This document shows, one piece after another, positions 1 through 8,088 of a stretch of 37,276 nt of DNA; the stretch's first letter is position 1, and each line of letters opens with the position of its first letter. Origin of the DNA: Verrucomicrobiota bacterium (GTDB taxonomy: Bacteria > Verrucomicrobiota > Verrucomicrobiia > Opitutales > Coraliomargaritaceae); the NCBI GenBank assembly GCA_009908325.1, contig JAAAPI010000185.1, forward strand, positions 1 through 37,276, given 5' to 3'. The notes beneath the pieces were generated by a model, which worked only from the letters and a program-made list of their open reading frames with translations, had not been told where the DNA came from and ran no database searches. Position numbers and translations under genes: made by a program.

Positions 1-1
1 G

Positions 2-88
2 GAAGTCCCATGGTTCCAAATCACCGAAAAAGCCCAGAACAAAACAGCTTTCGTCTATCAACCAGTCGTCAATCACAGGGCCAAATGA
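2..88 (+). CDS. C-terminal end of an unknown protein cut by the window edge (tentative)
   Basis: A plus-strand frame open from the window edge gives 28 codons with normal protein composition and ends in TGA at 86-88. Its last 16 bases overlap the 3' end of the recombinase gene on the other strand. It may be the tail of a host gene whose 3' end was rebuilt by insertion of the mobile element, or chance. No family can be named from so short a piece. Confidence 0.25.
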   Translation, partial: EVPWFQITEKAQNKTAFVYQPVVNHRAK

Positions 89-1518
89 ATAAGCCGTGGT
101 AGGTCTGATTTCAGGGCATTTATTTCCTTGTTGAGTTGGATTTCCTGAGTTACGAGGTCGTTCTTGGACTCTGTTAGTTGATCAATTTTTACCCGAAGTT
201 TATCACCGACTACGGTTCCCACCATATTCAGGATTTTATCTGTGATAGCTTCGACCTCCGCATCCAATTCTTTGAGTTGCTTGCGGATGGCCTGCCGCTC
301 CTTGGAAAGCCCGCGGATTTTTGACGATTTGGCTTTGGGGGCTTTTTCGATGAGCCGCTTGGCCACCTCGGGGTTAGCGGCGATTACCCCGAAGGCTTCC
401 AGCAGGAGTTTTTCCAGTAGCCGAGCCGGTATCCTGCGAATACTGCAGGCCGATTCGTTGCCCTGTTTTTCGTGCTTCGAACAGAGGTAGTAAAAATACT
501 TTTCCATCGAGCCGTCGGGTTTTCGCTTTGTCGAGAAACTCGGTTTCAGGGCCGAGTTGCAACAACCGCAACGGATCTTGCCCTTCAGGGGCATGAAGTT
601 TTTGTCCCTTTTCTGGGCGGAGACCTCTCTCTTTTGGGGTCTCCGGTCCAAGGCCACCTGGGCTTTCGCCCAGACCGCTTCGGGGACGATGGATTCAGCA
701 GCGGAAGGGTATTCCACGCCGTCATGGACGATGACCCCCTTGTAGGTCGGATCCCGCAGGATAGTGAGGACGTGCTCGATCCGGAACCGATTCCCGCCGG
801 ACACCTTCCCCTTGTTCGAAGTGCGTCGCCTGGTGCGGATTTTCCGCTCGTTCAAATCGTTGACGATTTCCATCGGCGTCATGCCGTTGACCGCCATGTC
901 GAAGATCTCGAAGACGACCTTTGCATCTTCGGGCACAATATAGAGCCTGCCTTTTTCAATGCCGTATCCTGGCTTCGGCACGCCGCCGTGGGTCAGGCCC
1001 TTCTCCAGACGGGTCAGGATCGACCGGCGGACGTCGTCGGCGATGATATTGCTGGTCAACTCGGCCAGCGCCCAGAAGATACTCCGTACAAACCTTTCAT
1101 ACGGGGTGTCGTTGCCGCCCGGCTGCGTGGTGGAGACCAGCCGCACCCCGTTCTCTTGCAGTGCTTGGTCGAACTCGTGCCCCAGACGGCTGTTGCGGAA
1201 CGCACGGCTCAGCCCATAGACCAGCACGACATCGGCATCGCCTCTTGAGGTGTGCGCGCGCACCCGGTTAATGCCGTCGCGCTTGTCATTTCGGCCGGTT
1301 CGACCATCATCCGAGATGATTTCGACGATTTCCCATTGCTCGCCGACGCGTTGCATCTCCTTGCAAAACTTCCGGCAGCAGTGGATCTGGCTTTGGATCG
1401 AATCCTCTTCCTTGTCATCCAGCTGCTTCTGGCTGGAAACACGCGCATAGATGATCACACGGACGATCTTCAGGATTTTATCAAGCTTTCGCTCGGCGAC
1501 TGTCTTATGCTTACCCAT
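73..1518 (-). CDS. Large serine recombinase (site-specific integrase/resolvase family)
   Basis: A 481-residue serine recombinase that would integrate and excise the surrounding element by cutting DNA through a covalent serine link. The N-terminal resolvase domain starts near residue 20 with YARVSS, where S28 is the expected nucleophile, and continues with the VLVYGLSRAFR segment. A recombinase domain spans roughly residues 160-300. A zinc-ribbon with Cys pairs (CGCC, then LCSKH and ACSIRR) lies near residues 315-365, and a charged coiled coil fills the C-terminus. This order and length fit the large serine recombinase family. The ATG overlaps the end of the upstream regulator gene by 8 bp, so the two are probably translationally coupled. 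The attachment sites cannot be recognised from one window because their cores are very short. Confidence 0.93.
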   Translation of the reverse strand: MGKHKTVAERKLDKILKIVRVIIYARVSSQKQLDDKEEDSIQSQIHCCRKFCKEMQRVGEQWEIVEIISDDGRTGRNDKRDGINRVRAHTSRGDADVVLVYGLSRAFRNSRLGHEFDQALQENGVRLVSTTQPGGNDTPYERFVRSIFWALAELTSNIIADDVRRSILTRLEKGLTHGGVPKPGYGIEKGRLYIVPEDAKVVFEIFDMAVNGMTPMEIVNDLNERKIRTRRRTSNKGKVSGGNRFRIEHVLTILRDPTYKGVIVHDGVEYPSAAESIVPEAVWAKAQVALDRRPQKREVSAQKRDKNFMPLKGKIRCGCCNSALKPSFSTKRKPDGSMEKYFYYLCSKHEKQGNESACSIRRIPARLLEKLLLEAFGVIAANPEVAKRLIEKAPKAKSSKIRGLSKERQAIRKQLKELDAEVEAITDKILNMVGTVVGDKLRVKIDQLTESKNDLVTQEIQLNKEINALKSDLPRLIHLAL

Positions 1519-1927
1519 TTTTTTCTGTTTTGGGTAGGGCGTAGCGGACGCCTCGGGTTCTGCCGCGTTTTTCTATAAGATTAGCTAATAGTAGATTTTT
1601 TAGCTGTCGCTGGACTGTTGGTTGGGAAAGTTGGCACGCTTGCGAGATGGTTGACGGCTTTGACGCCCCTAGTTGAGCAAGGGTCTTCAGGATGATGACT
1701 TGGTTATCGGTCAAGTCTGTGCTGGAAGCCGTGGCGTTGGAAACCGCGTCAAGATGACATGTATTGTTCTCCCTGTCCCAGACATCCGCTGCTTTCAGAA
1801 TCAGTTCGGCCAGACGCGTTTGCTCAGGTGGGTGGACTCCACCCCCGCAATCATTGCACGTAAAAGGACTGTAGTTTTGTGAAACCCCAGTATTTCTTCG
1901 ATGCTCCTTTGATGTCGTGAGGGACAT
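1511..1927 (-). CDS. Winged-helix (MarR-like) regulator next to the recombinase
   Basis: A 138-residue protein. Its C-terminal half (about residues 70-132) reads as a winged helix-turn-helix: LTDNQVIILKTL, then SKPSTISQACQLSQPTVQRQ as the recognition helix region, then a basic wing with GRTRGVRYAL. The N-terminal half holds CNDCGGG and is not recognised. It starts at ATG 1927 and ends inside the recombinase gene, so it likely belongs to the same transcript and may control integrase expression or act as a directionality factor; that role is inferred from position only. The 226 bp between it and the next gene (1928-2153) is AT-rich near the start codon. I see no convincing gene there. Confidence 0.7.
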   Translation of the reverse strand: MSLTTSKEHRRNTGVSQNYSPFTCNDCGGGVHPPEQTRLAELILKAADVWDRENNTCHLDAVSNATASSTDLTDNQVIILKTLAQLGASKPSTISQACQLSQPTVQRQLKNLLLANLIEKRGRTRGVRYALPKTEKNG

Positions 1928-2153
1928 CTTTAGATATTATCGAAAAATTTCTGTATGATAAGGAAGGTTTGCGACGAAAGCTATTTTGTGTTCAAAAAGT
2001 GTATTTTTATTTATCCACCTCGATCGCAGCGCCAAAAGACTCGGCTTCAGCTCATTTTGGGGTATGTAAATGCCTCTAAATGACAGACCCCGTGAGGAAC
2101 AAGTTGTGAAAACGAAATCTGTTCCTCATTTTGAGCCTCATAAGGCCAGAAAG

Positions 2154-2393
2154 CTATCCGTCCGGCGGTTCTCGGAAAGCGGCCTCGTCTACGACACCCG
2201 GCTTTTGCTTTACAGCCTTCGGGCGCTTGGCTTGCGGTCCAAACAGGCCAGGGCCGAACAGGCCGGCACCGGGCATCTGCCAGTTGCGCCCGCCCATTGC
2301 CGCTGGCGGAAGGTCTCCGTCCAAGGCGTCTCTGAGCAAGTCCTCAATTGGAGCGAGAAGCTTCTGCTTAAATTCCTCAGAAGGGGAAGTCAT
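2154..2393 (-). CDS. Small protein of unknown function with a GLFGP repeat
   Basis: A 79-residue ORF with no family I recognise. Its start is well supported: AAAGGAGGT, a near-ideal ribosome binding site, ends 5 bases before ATG 2393. The gene overlaps the 3' end of the PcfJ-like gene by 17 bp, so the two are probably coupled. The N-terminal half is amphipathic (EEFKQKLLAPIEDLLRDAL). The middle is Gly/Pro-rich with a short tandem repeat (GLFGPGLFGP), followed by a basic stretch (QAKRPKAVKQK). A plus-strand ORF over the same bases has a much less protein-like composition and is rejected. Confidence 0.6.
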   Translation of the reverse strand: MTSPSEEFKQKLLAPIEDLLRDALDGDLPPAAMGGRNWQMPGAGLFGPGLFGPQAKRPKAVKQKPGVVDEAAFREPPDG

Positions 2394-3573
2394 TTGTGAC
2401 CTCCTTTCCGGTTGGGATGGTTCCTGCCCACTTAAAGACTAGGTCAACTGCATCTGCGGATGCATACTTGTTTTCAAAAGTGCGGATTTCGACCGGATAC
2501 CAGTCATCCGGGTTCTTCCGCAACAAGATGGTCGCTCTTACTGGATGAAGCATCCGATAAGCGTAGTGATTCTCATTCAAAATGCTTCGTGCATAGGTCA
2601 TAATGCAGTTGCTCATTTCTTTGCCTTCACGAAAGAGCGCGCGGACAGAATCGAGAGGTTCGATTTTAAGCTTCGCACTTTTGATCCCTGCTAACGGTGC
2701 TTTGGGAAACCGCACTATTTTGCAATTTTCACCCAGCGCAAGGCGCAGCTCCAGCATGTCGCGCGCTTGAACCAGATGCTGATTCGTTACTTTAGCGCCG
2801 CGATAAGGCCAGTGCGGAAGCTTGCCTACTACCTTCCGGAAGTGTGCGATCTCCCGACAGAGTTCAGCGATACTTTCGCACTGTGCGGGCATGTGGTCAC
2901 TTCGCCGTAAGTTGAGCAAATTAACATCGAGGTATTCCGTAGGGAGTTGCAAGGTTTCGAGTGTCTCTGTGGTGATTTCGCTCAAATGCCGCATGAGCTT
3001 TCGTCGCGCGGCATCGTTGATCGCCTCCCGCAGTTGATTGAGTTGGACGGGATAGCAGTCCTCAAGTGGGAGCTTGGAAAGAATCCGGTAGCACTCTTTC
3101 GTGGCAGGCAGTCCAAGCAGTCTCAATCGTTCTTTGCCCCCTCGGTGCAAGGCTGGCATTCTGTCGAGGTCGCGCTCTATTTGCGTCTCCGACTCGTGAA
3201 TCGCCATCAGTCCGATCAATGCAGGGCAGTCGCGGCTCCACTGAGTGAAGTAGGCGGGGTGCAGCTGCGAGACCTCCAGTAAGCCACGCCAAAGACAGCG
3301 CGGAAAGGCTTTGATCTTACGCAGCAGCCCGTCCGGTATCTTCGCCCGCCAGAGCACTTTAAAAGGATCATCAGACTCAAGTAGGTTGGCCACGATGCGA
3401 TCCGTTTTAAGTGGATTATCGTCATTGATGACAGTGAAATCCGGCCAAGGGCGGAAGGTAATGTTGTCGACGCGTATCGAGGCATCGCCGAGGAACTGGT
3501 AATTGGATATTTGGTTCATAATATTGCTTTGAGCAAATTTTAGTTTTCGCGTGTCCTCCTGATCCACCTGCAT
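2377..3573 (-). CDS. PcfJ-like protein, second of a tandem pair
   Basis: A 398-residue protein whose C-terminal third matches the PcfJ-like family, named after a conjugative plasmid gene of Enterococcus. The pattern is a charged segment followed by EMSNCIMTYARSILNENHYA, then a strand-rich region (ATILLRKNPDDWYPVEIRTF). The conserved Cys and Tyr of the NCxxxY motif are present. The N-terminal two thirds share landmarks with the upstream neighbour (WPDF, LWRA, LPHWPYR), so the two are paralogs. The start is uncertain. ATG 3573 overlaps the neighbour by 34 bp, while ATG 3519 is an alternative that begins MNQISNYQF. The biochemical role of the family is not established; its presence suggests plasmid or conjugation-related biology. 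Confidence 0.7.
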   Translation of the reverse strand: MQVDQEDTRKLKFAQSNIMNQISNYQFLGDASIRVDNITFRPWPDFTVINDDNPLKTDRIVANLLESDDPFKVLWRAKIPDGLLRKIKAFPRCLWRGLLEVSQLHPAYFTQWSRDCPALIGLMAIHESETQIERDLDRMPALHRGGKERLRLLGLPATKECYRILSKLPLEDCYPVQLNQLREAINDAARRKLMRHLSEITTETLETLQLPTEYLDVNLLNLRRSDHMPAQCESIAELCREIAHFRKVVGKLPHWPYRGAKVTNQHLVQARDMLELRLALGENCKIVRFPKAPLAGIKSAKLKIEPLDSVRALFREGKEMSNCIMTYARSILNENHYAYRMLHPVRATILLRKNPDDWYPVEIRTFENKYASADAVDLVFKWAGTIPTGKEVTNDFPF

Positions 3574-4643
3574 AAGAGCCGCATGGTCTTGCCGCGTACT
3601 TCACGTTCGTTGTCTTGGATCATCGCCTCCTCAATAAGCCAATGGCGAAACTGGCGCTTGATTAGTAGGGTTGCACGTTCGGGCCTCTGCAGTTTGTAGG
3701 CGTAGTGTTTGCCTTGGCAGATGCTGTCACTGTAATGCTCGGTACAATTTTGCATTTCAGCCGCTTCTTGACGCAGAGCCGTTCTACTTTTGAGCGGAAT
3801 AATCTCTAATTCCTCATCACTTGTTCCGCTGATAGGTGACTCGGGGAAATTCTCCGGTAGGCAATTCGTCTTCAGCAGGAATTTGTTATAGGCGATCAGA
3901 AGTTGAGACCATGAATGGATCTGGTTGCGGTAGGGCCAGTGCGTGAGGCACTCCATCTCCCGTCGGTTGGCCAGATCGCCGACCATTTCGAGGATCGCGT
4001 ATTCCCCGAAGTGTGGAAACTCCGCAGCGAGTCGATGGATCGCTGGATCCAATATTGGAGGATAGCATGAAAGCAGCCAGATATTCTCGCCAGTGATTAC
4101 TGGCAAGTGTTGGAGCAGTCGCCGCTTTTCAGGAATCGCCCACGCGTCTCGGAGCCTCTCGATACGGTGAAGGTAGGCGTTCTCAACGGGAATCTTCGCC
4201 AAGGCGCGAAGGAAACTCTTCGAGCTTGGGAAACGCGTATAGTTGAGCAAATCGCGGGGATCCAGATTCTCCCACAGTGTCATGCGCTCGTCGAAGGACG
4301 GGACTCGCCGTAGCTGGCGAAAGTGCCAGTAGGTTGCAGCCAACAAAGCCACGGCTGGATTCATCGCTACGATTTGAAGATAGTAATTAGGTGCAACCTG
4401 AGCCATCTCCAGTAGCTCCGCATGGCACTCTGGGGCCCGACTCAGGCTACGCAAGATGTGAGGTGGAATCGACTCTCTCCAAGCCGCGCTGTCCAAGTTG
4501 TCGCCGCACAATACTTCTTTCAAAAAGTGTGCCCGCCAGAGTCCGCCGATTCGGTTGGAACCTAGTGGCCGAAAGGCCGGCCAAGGTGCGTAATTCTCAT
4601 AGTCAACTTGGATCACTCCGTTCTCTAGCAGTCGTGGATACAT
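3540..4643 (-). CDS. PcfJ-like protein, first of a tandem pair
   Basis: A 367-residue paralog of the downstream gene, with the same order of landmarks: APWPAF near the N-terminus, LWRAHFL, LTHWPYR near the middle, and EMQNCTEHYSDSICQGKHYA with the NCxxxY motif near the C-terminus, then ERATLLIKRQFRHWLIEE. It is about 30 residues shorter than the second copy. It starts at ATG 4643, behind a strong hairpin at 4675-4704 and without a clear ribosome binding site. Family membership is judged from the shared C-terminal motif; function is unknown beyond association with mobile elements. Confidence 0.7.
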   Translation of the reverse strand: MYPRLLENGVIQVDYENYAPWPAFRPLGSNRIGGLWRAHFLKEVLCGDNLDSAAWRESIPPHILRSLSRAPECHAELLEMAQVAPNYYLQIVAMNPAVALLAATYWHFRQLRRVPSFDERMTLWENLDPRDLLNYTRFPSSKSFLRALAKIPVENAYLHRIERLRDAWAIPEKRRLLQHLPVITGENIWLLSCYPPILDPAIHRLAAEFPHFGEYAILEMVGDLANRREMECLTHWPYRNQIHSWSQLLIAYNKFLLKTNCLPENFPESPISGTSDEELEIIPLKSRTALRQEAAEMQNCTEHYSDSICQGKHYAYKLQRPERATLLIKRQFRHWLIEEAMIQDNEREVRGKTMRLLCRWIRRTREN

Positions 4644-4674
4644 ATTTTTTATGTTTCCGCATGTTCAGAAACTA

Positions 4675-4704
4675 TGAGGCCCGCCGTTTCCACGACGGGC
4701 CTCA
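4675..4704. other. Strong inverted repeat between two element genes
   Basis: TGAGGCCCG (4675-4683) pairs perfectly with CGGGCCTCA (4696-4704), and the loop can add three further pairs around a TTCC tip. It lies 32 bp downstream of the 182-residue gene and 31 bp upstream of the first PcfJ-like gene. No T-run follows in either direction, so it is not a typical intrinsic terminator. It may attenuate transcription, mark an RNA-processing point or bind an element protein. Confidence 0.55.
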
Positions 4705-4736
4705 CCCACAGTGCACTTCACCTGAGGGAGCGAACC

Positions 4737-5285
4737 TCACATAAATTCGATCAATCGTCCAGGCGCGGTGTAGATACCCGGTTCAAAACGGCGATGTAAC
4801 TCGGCTATGAATCCGCCGACCTCACTGCAGTGTGATTCAGTATGCGGCAACCGACTTTCGAATTGGATGTGCAAGTGACCGCCGAAGCGCAGCACATGGT
4901 TCCAGCCGAAAACGTCTCGGATCGAACAGTGGGGATGGGCAGGCCAGTGCGTCTCGCGGATCAACTCATGGAACGCCTTGGCCCATTGCAGGGGCAGATC
5001 CAGCAACCCGGCGGGCACTTCGAGGCCGCTGGCATGATAGAGATCGACCAAATGCTGGGCCACTTCGGGAGAGCTGCGGATGGTCGGCAATGCATCCAAA
5101 AGCGTGGATAGTGAAAGCGGCGGCGTCGGCCTGATCACGCCCATCTCACGGTCGAATTCATCGAGGTAATCGACACAGGCGAGATCGCCCCGTTCGAGAT
5201 CGTCTGGGTTCATTTTGCGGAGCGCGACGTAATGCGCGGTGGCCTCGTCGGCTTGGTATTCGTTATCTGTTTCATGTTCGTTCAT
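4737..5285 (-). CDS. Hypothetical protein of the mobile element
   Basis: A 182-residue acidic, soluble protein that I do not recognise. No signal peptide, membrane helix or nucleotide-binding motif is seen. The C-terminal half has several His and Trp residues (HWPAHPHCS, WNHVLRFGGHLHIQFE). The gene starts 6 bp after the stop of the coupling-ATPase gene, so it is co-transcribed with it and could be an accessory mobilization factor. That is inference from position only. Confidence 0.6.
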   Translation of the reverse strand: MNEHETDNEYQADEATAHYVALRKMNPDDLERGDLACVDYLDEFDREMGVIRPTPPLSLSTLLDALPTIRSSPEVAQHLVDLYHASGLEVPAGLLDLPLQWAKAFHELIRETHWPAHPHCSIRDVFGWNHVLRFGGHLHIQFESRLPHTESHCSEVGGFIAELHRRFEPGIYTAPGRLIEFM

Positions 5286-5291
5286 GGTATT

Positions 5292-6656
5292 TTAGTATAC
5301 TGGATTGTGGGGAATCAGGCAGAGTGCCTGCGGGTAAGCTTGCGCACCGACCAGGGCGTAGGCCTCGCCCGTGGCAAGCCGAGCCAGTGCACCGATAGGC
5401 ACCGCAGGCACTCGGATTTCACGCTCATGGCGGACGGGATAGGTGACTATTCCCATCTTCTTAGGCAGCTCATGGTGTGAGGTGTCGATCAAGCGGTCTT
5501 TATAGTCGCCGAGATAATTGGAGGCGATCAGATCGACCTCGGGGTCGCGGCCTCGGAAAAAGATGAGGTTCGCGAAATTGGCCAGAGCTGCACGGCGATC
5601 GGCAACTCCAACGATGCTGTCGATCGCTGAAAGACTCTGCGCCGATGTCACCAAAAAGCCACCACGGCTGCGTATCATCGCAAGCGCCTCAATATCGGAA
5701 TACAAATTGCCCCAGCCGCCAGTGATCGCGGTGGGCCAGTCATCGAGCACCAAGCCCGCGAGCGGACGCGCAACATCGCGTTCACGTCTGAGAACCGCCT
5801 CGTAGAAACGTCCTTTGGCAACGCAAGCCACGAGACGGGCTACCTTGGCGTGGCGGATGCCGTCAATGCTGATAAGGAGGATTTGTCCTCTATCGGTCTT
5901 ATCGGCTACCGAGCAACTTTCACCACCGCTGAAGTATGCGTGGGCGAGCGGCGAATTCAGCGGACCGGTCAAAGAAGCTGTCATGCTTTGCAGGTTCGAG
6001 CGTGTCCGCACATCGAGCGTATCCCACATGCGATGGGTGGCGGTCACTTCGTCGTAGATACACTGAATTGGGGGCGGTTGATGAGCTCGCTGTGTTTTCA
6101 GGCGCTCGACCTGCTCTTTGTAATAGGGTTCTTGCAGCCTGTGCAGCAAAAGGTATCGGATCAGTTGACCAATCAGTGCTGAGTAGTCCAATTGCGGACG
6201 CTCTTGCAGCACCATTAAGCGCAAGGCCTGCCGGAGCAGGGCCTCGAAAGTCTGCTCCCAATAAAGGTTCTTCGAGTCGCGGGGAATCAGCGAGCCGAGC
6301 AGCGAGGTGAGCGTATCCACTCCGTCGATACCGAAGTTCGCGCAGTCGCCGAAGATGTCGAGCGTGCGCTCGCCGCTCCCGTCGATGACGATGAGATCCT
6401 TTTCGCGCCCAGCCTCGATCGCTGCGCGCCGCACGGCCGCCGACATCTGCCCGTCCGCTTTGGTATCGAGTATGATTAGGCCGATCCGCTCTGGTGAGTG
6501 AATCAACTCCCGAACCATGGGTAGGACGAATCGGCTCGTTTTCCCCGAGCCACTGCCGCCCAGCGCCAAGCTGTGGCCCAGCAGGTCTTCGCGACTGAAC
6601 TCTAATTTAGTGCCAGCGGGTTCGAAGCATTCCAATTCGATCAGTGCTTTAGTCAT
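5292..6656 (-). CDS. VirD4/TraG-like coupling ATPase without membrane helices
   Basis: A 454-residue P-loop ATPase. Walker A is GGSGSGKTS around residues 33-41 (K39). LIILDTKAD follows within the first 90 residues, and a second acidic strand LAGLVLDDW fits a Walker B position. LVTSAQSLSAID resembles the sensor region of hexameric DNA pumps of the VirD4/TraG/FtsK-HerA superfamily. Classical coupling proteins carry N-terminal membrane helices. Here the P-loop begins almost at once and no hydrophobic segment is visible, so this is a soluble version. A longer reading starts 75 bases upstream, but ATG 6656 has a GGGGGGA ribosome binding site and overlaps the previous gene by 8 bp, so I prefer it. 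It probably delivers the relaxase-DNA complex to a transfer channel encoded elsewhere. Confidence 0.78.
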   Translation of the reverse strand: MTKALIELECFEPAGTKLEFSREDLLGHSLALGGSGSGKTSRFVLPMVRELIHSPERIGLIILDTKADGQMSAAVRRAAIEAGREKDLIVIDGSGERTLDIFGDCANFGIDGVDTLTSLLGSLIPRDSKNLYWEQTFEALLRQALRLMVLQERPQLDYSALIGQLIRYLLLHRLQEPYYKEQVERLKTQRAHQPPPIQCIYDEVTATHRMWDTLDVRTRSNLQSMTASLTGPLNSPLAHAYFSGGESCSVADKTDRGQILLISIDGIRHAKVARLVACVAKGRFYEAVLRRERDVARPLAGLVLDDWPTAITGGWGNLYSDIEALAMIRSRGGFLVTSAQSLSAIDSIVGVADRRAALANFANLIFFRGRDPEVDLIASNYLGDYKDRLIDTSHHELPKKMGIVTYPVRHEREIRVPAVPIGALARLATGEAYALVGAQAYPQALCLIPHNPVY

Positions 6657-7140
6657 GGGTGATCCCCCCTGTAAAGAGTTTGAGTATCTCGTCAGAGCGG
6701 CGGTCGTTCGCTTCTTCCGACATCCCGGCAATCGACCAGAGATAGTTCATCCTCCCAAAATCGTGCAAAAGAATCTGTAACAACGGCTGTGGATCAAAGC
6801 TCGCGGCGCATGATGGATCGCCTTGCCTTTTGAAGGAATCGACGCAATCGACCAGGCAAAGGTAGGTCACCGCCATGCTCGCCTGCTCGTTGCACAGAAA
6901 GAAAGCCCACCAAGGCCACTTCCGATGCAACTCTTGGAAGTAGGCGCGAATCTCGGGGATGACGTAGATTTCGTCGGGGTGGTCGTTGTAGCCGTCGACG
7001 AGGAACACAAGGCTGTCGAATTTCTCCTTCAGTTCCACGGCCCAAAGCTGAGGCCAGTGTCCGTAAAGCGCTTCGAAACGGCTGAAATCGAGAGTTTCAA
7101 TTTCCTCCCGTGTGAATGTGTGGATGATAATCTGTTTCAT
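6649..7140 (-). CDS. Hypothetical protein upstream of the coupling ATPase
   Basis: A 163-residue protein starting MKQIIIHTF at ATG 7140. A longer in-frame reading to 7440 runs antisense-like through the HNH-like gene and is rejected. The protein is rich in Trp, Phe and acidic residues (HRKWPWWAFFLCNEQ) and shows no recognisable motif, signal peptide or membrane span. It begins 13 bp after the previous gene and overlaps the next by 8 bp, so it sits inside the transfer operon. Confidence 0.6.
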   Translation of the reverse strand: MKQIIIHTFTREEIETLDFSRFEALYGHWPQLWAVELKEKFDSLVFLVDGYNDHPDEIYVIPEIRAYFQELHRKWPWWAFFLCNEQASMAVTYLCLVDCVDSFKRQGDPSCAASFDPQPLLQILLHDFGRMNYLWSIAGMSEEANDRRSDEILKLFTGGITHD

Positions 7141-7153
7141 TTGTTTATCAGTT

Positions 7154-7570
7154 TTAAGAGTTTTTGCGGCGCGGGTTGCGGCTGTGGATGCGCCAGGGCT
7201 CGAAGAACCCTTCATTTTCAAGTTCGAGGCATGTCTTCGCGTCTTCGCCGAGCTGGTGTCGCTCTTCATGAAACCGTTGACATACGAACTCAATCGGACC
7301 GCCTCCGTTGGGCTGGTCTCGGTCGATCCCGAAAATTTCACGCACCAGACGCAGCCAGCGGCGGTTGACCAGACGAGCGAGCGGTTGGTATTTCCTCGTC
7401 TCGTCCACATGGTGGCCGTCGAGGTATTGGCCCGGCACATCGCACTTGCCGCAACGCATACATCCGATGCATTCCTTGAGCCGATTCAGGCGGGGGATGT
7501 TCTTCTTCCGGTTGCGCTTGATTTGGCGGGCGACTTGTTTCGAGCAGTTGGCAGTGTATTTTTTAGGCAT
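7154..7570 (-). CDS. HNH-nuclease-like protein with a degenerate second metal knuckle
   Basis: A 138-residue basic protein. Its layout follows small HNH endonucleases: a Cys cluster (CIGCMRCGKC, about residues 34-43), then the core DGHHVDE near residue 52, a Lys/Arg helix, and near the C-terminus VCQRFHEERH. In canonical members the last element is C-x-x-C-H; here the second Cys is replaced by Phe, so zinc binding may be altered. It is the first gene of the minus-strand operon running to 2154 and is divergent from the ribbon-helix-helix gene. Nicking or element-processing activity is possible but not shown. Confidence 0.5.
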   Translation of the reverse strand: MPKKYTANCSKQVARQIKRNRKKNIPRLNRLKECIGCMRCGKCDVPGQYLDGHHVDETRKYQPLARLVNRRWLRLVREIFGIDRDQPNGGGPIEFVCQRFHEERHQLGEDAKTCLELENEGFFEPWRIHSRNPRRKNS

Positions 7571-7670
7571 ATTGGAACTGATTCTTTGTTTCGAGGAGCG
7601 GCGGAATACCGTTCATTTTTGTGTTCCAAGGGGGGAGTTCTTATGCCTTGCTTTTTACCGTGGTGAAATT

Positions 7671-7685
7671 AGGTTGAATCAACCT
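7671..7685. promoter_or_regulatory. Candidate operator palindrome of the ribbon-helix-helix gene
   Basis: AGGTTGA-A-TCAACCT is a 7-1-7 palindrome ending 10 bp before the ATG at 7696. This position is typical of sites bound by autoregulating ribbon-helix-helix antitoxins. A second, wider inverted repeat (TTGGAAC at 7572-7578 and GTTCCAA at 7623-7629) occupies the rest of the divergent intergenic space. Confidence 0.5.
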
Positions 7686-7695
7686 TTTAGAAAAT

Positions 7696-8073
7696 ATGCC
7701 TAACCAACTTGCCAGATCGAAGAAGCGGAAGACCGTAGCGGAGCATGCAGCGGTGTTGGTCATGTTGGAGCAGATTGCCCGGCGTGAGGGTACCACCTCG
7801 ACCGAGCTTCTACGTGAGGCCGCGCGTGACATCATTCGCAAGCAGGCGAAGGATGAAGCTGTTTCCGAAGACCTCCGGCATGTGCTCAGTGCCTACGCAC
7901 CAAAGCCGCCAAGGTGTGCCCACAGCGCAAAGGAACTTTCCCGTTTCAAGAAAGAGAGTCGTGAGTTCGATGAATTGACTATGGACTTGGGCTTGTCCGA
8001 TGTCGTTGAAATCCAGAACAGGAACTCCATACACAGTACGCCCAAGCGGCCTGTGTTGATTGGTCAGTTCTAG
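7696..8073 (+). CDS. Ribbon-helix-helix-like DNA-binding protein, putative antitoxin
   Basis: A 125-residue protein. Its N-terminal half resembles a ribbon-helix-helix fold: a basic start (ARSKKRKT), then VLVMLEQIARREGTTSTELL as helix-turn-helix A/B, then REAARDIIRKQA. The C-terminal half is longer than in minimal antitoxins and may contact a partner. A palindrome lies just upstream of the start. The next gene, a nucleotidyltransferase, begins 15 bp after its stop, so the two form an operon that looks like a toxin-antitoxin pair. Assignment as antitoxin is inference from fold and context. Confidence 0.6.
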   Translation: MPNQLARSKKRKTVAEHAAVLVMLEQIARREGTTSTELLREAARDIIRKQAKDEAVSEDLRHVLSAYAPKPPRCAHSAKELSRFKKESREFDELTMDLGLSDVVEIQNRNSIHSTPKRPVLIGQF

Positions 8074-8088
8074 CTGAGGTCTGCGCGT

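Noticed and set aside
472..1248. Long plus-strand ORF antisense to the serine recombinase
   Set aside because: The recombinase frame contains clear family motifs throughout; this ORF is its shadow.
2070..2399. Plus-strand ORF of 109 codons over the small minus-strand gene
   Set aside because: The minus-strand ORF has a near-perfect ribosome binding site and overlaps its upstream gene in the usual way; the plus-strand product has an arginine-rich, shadow-like composition.
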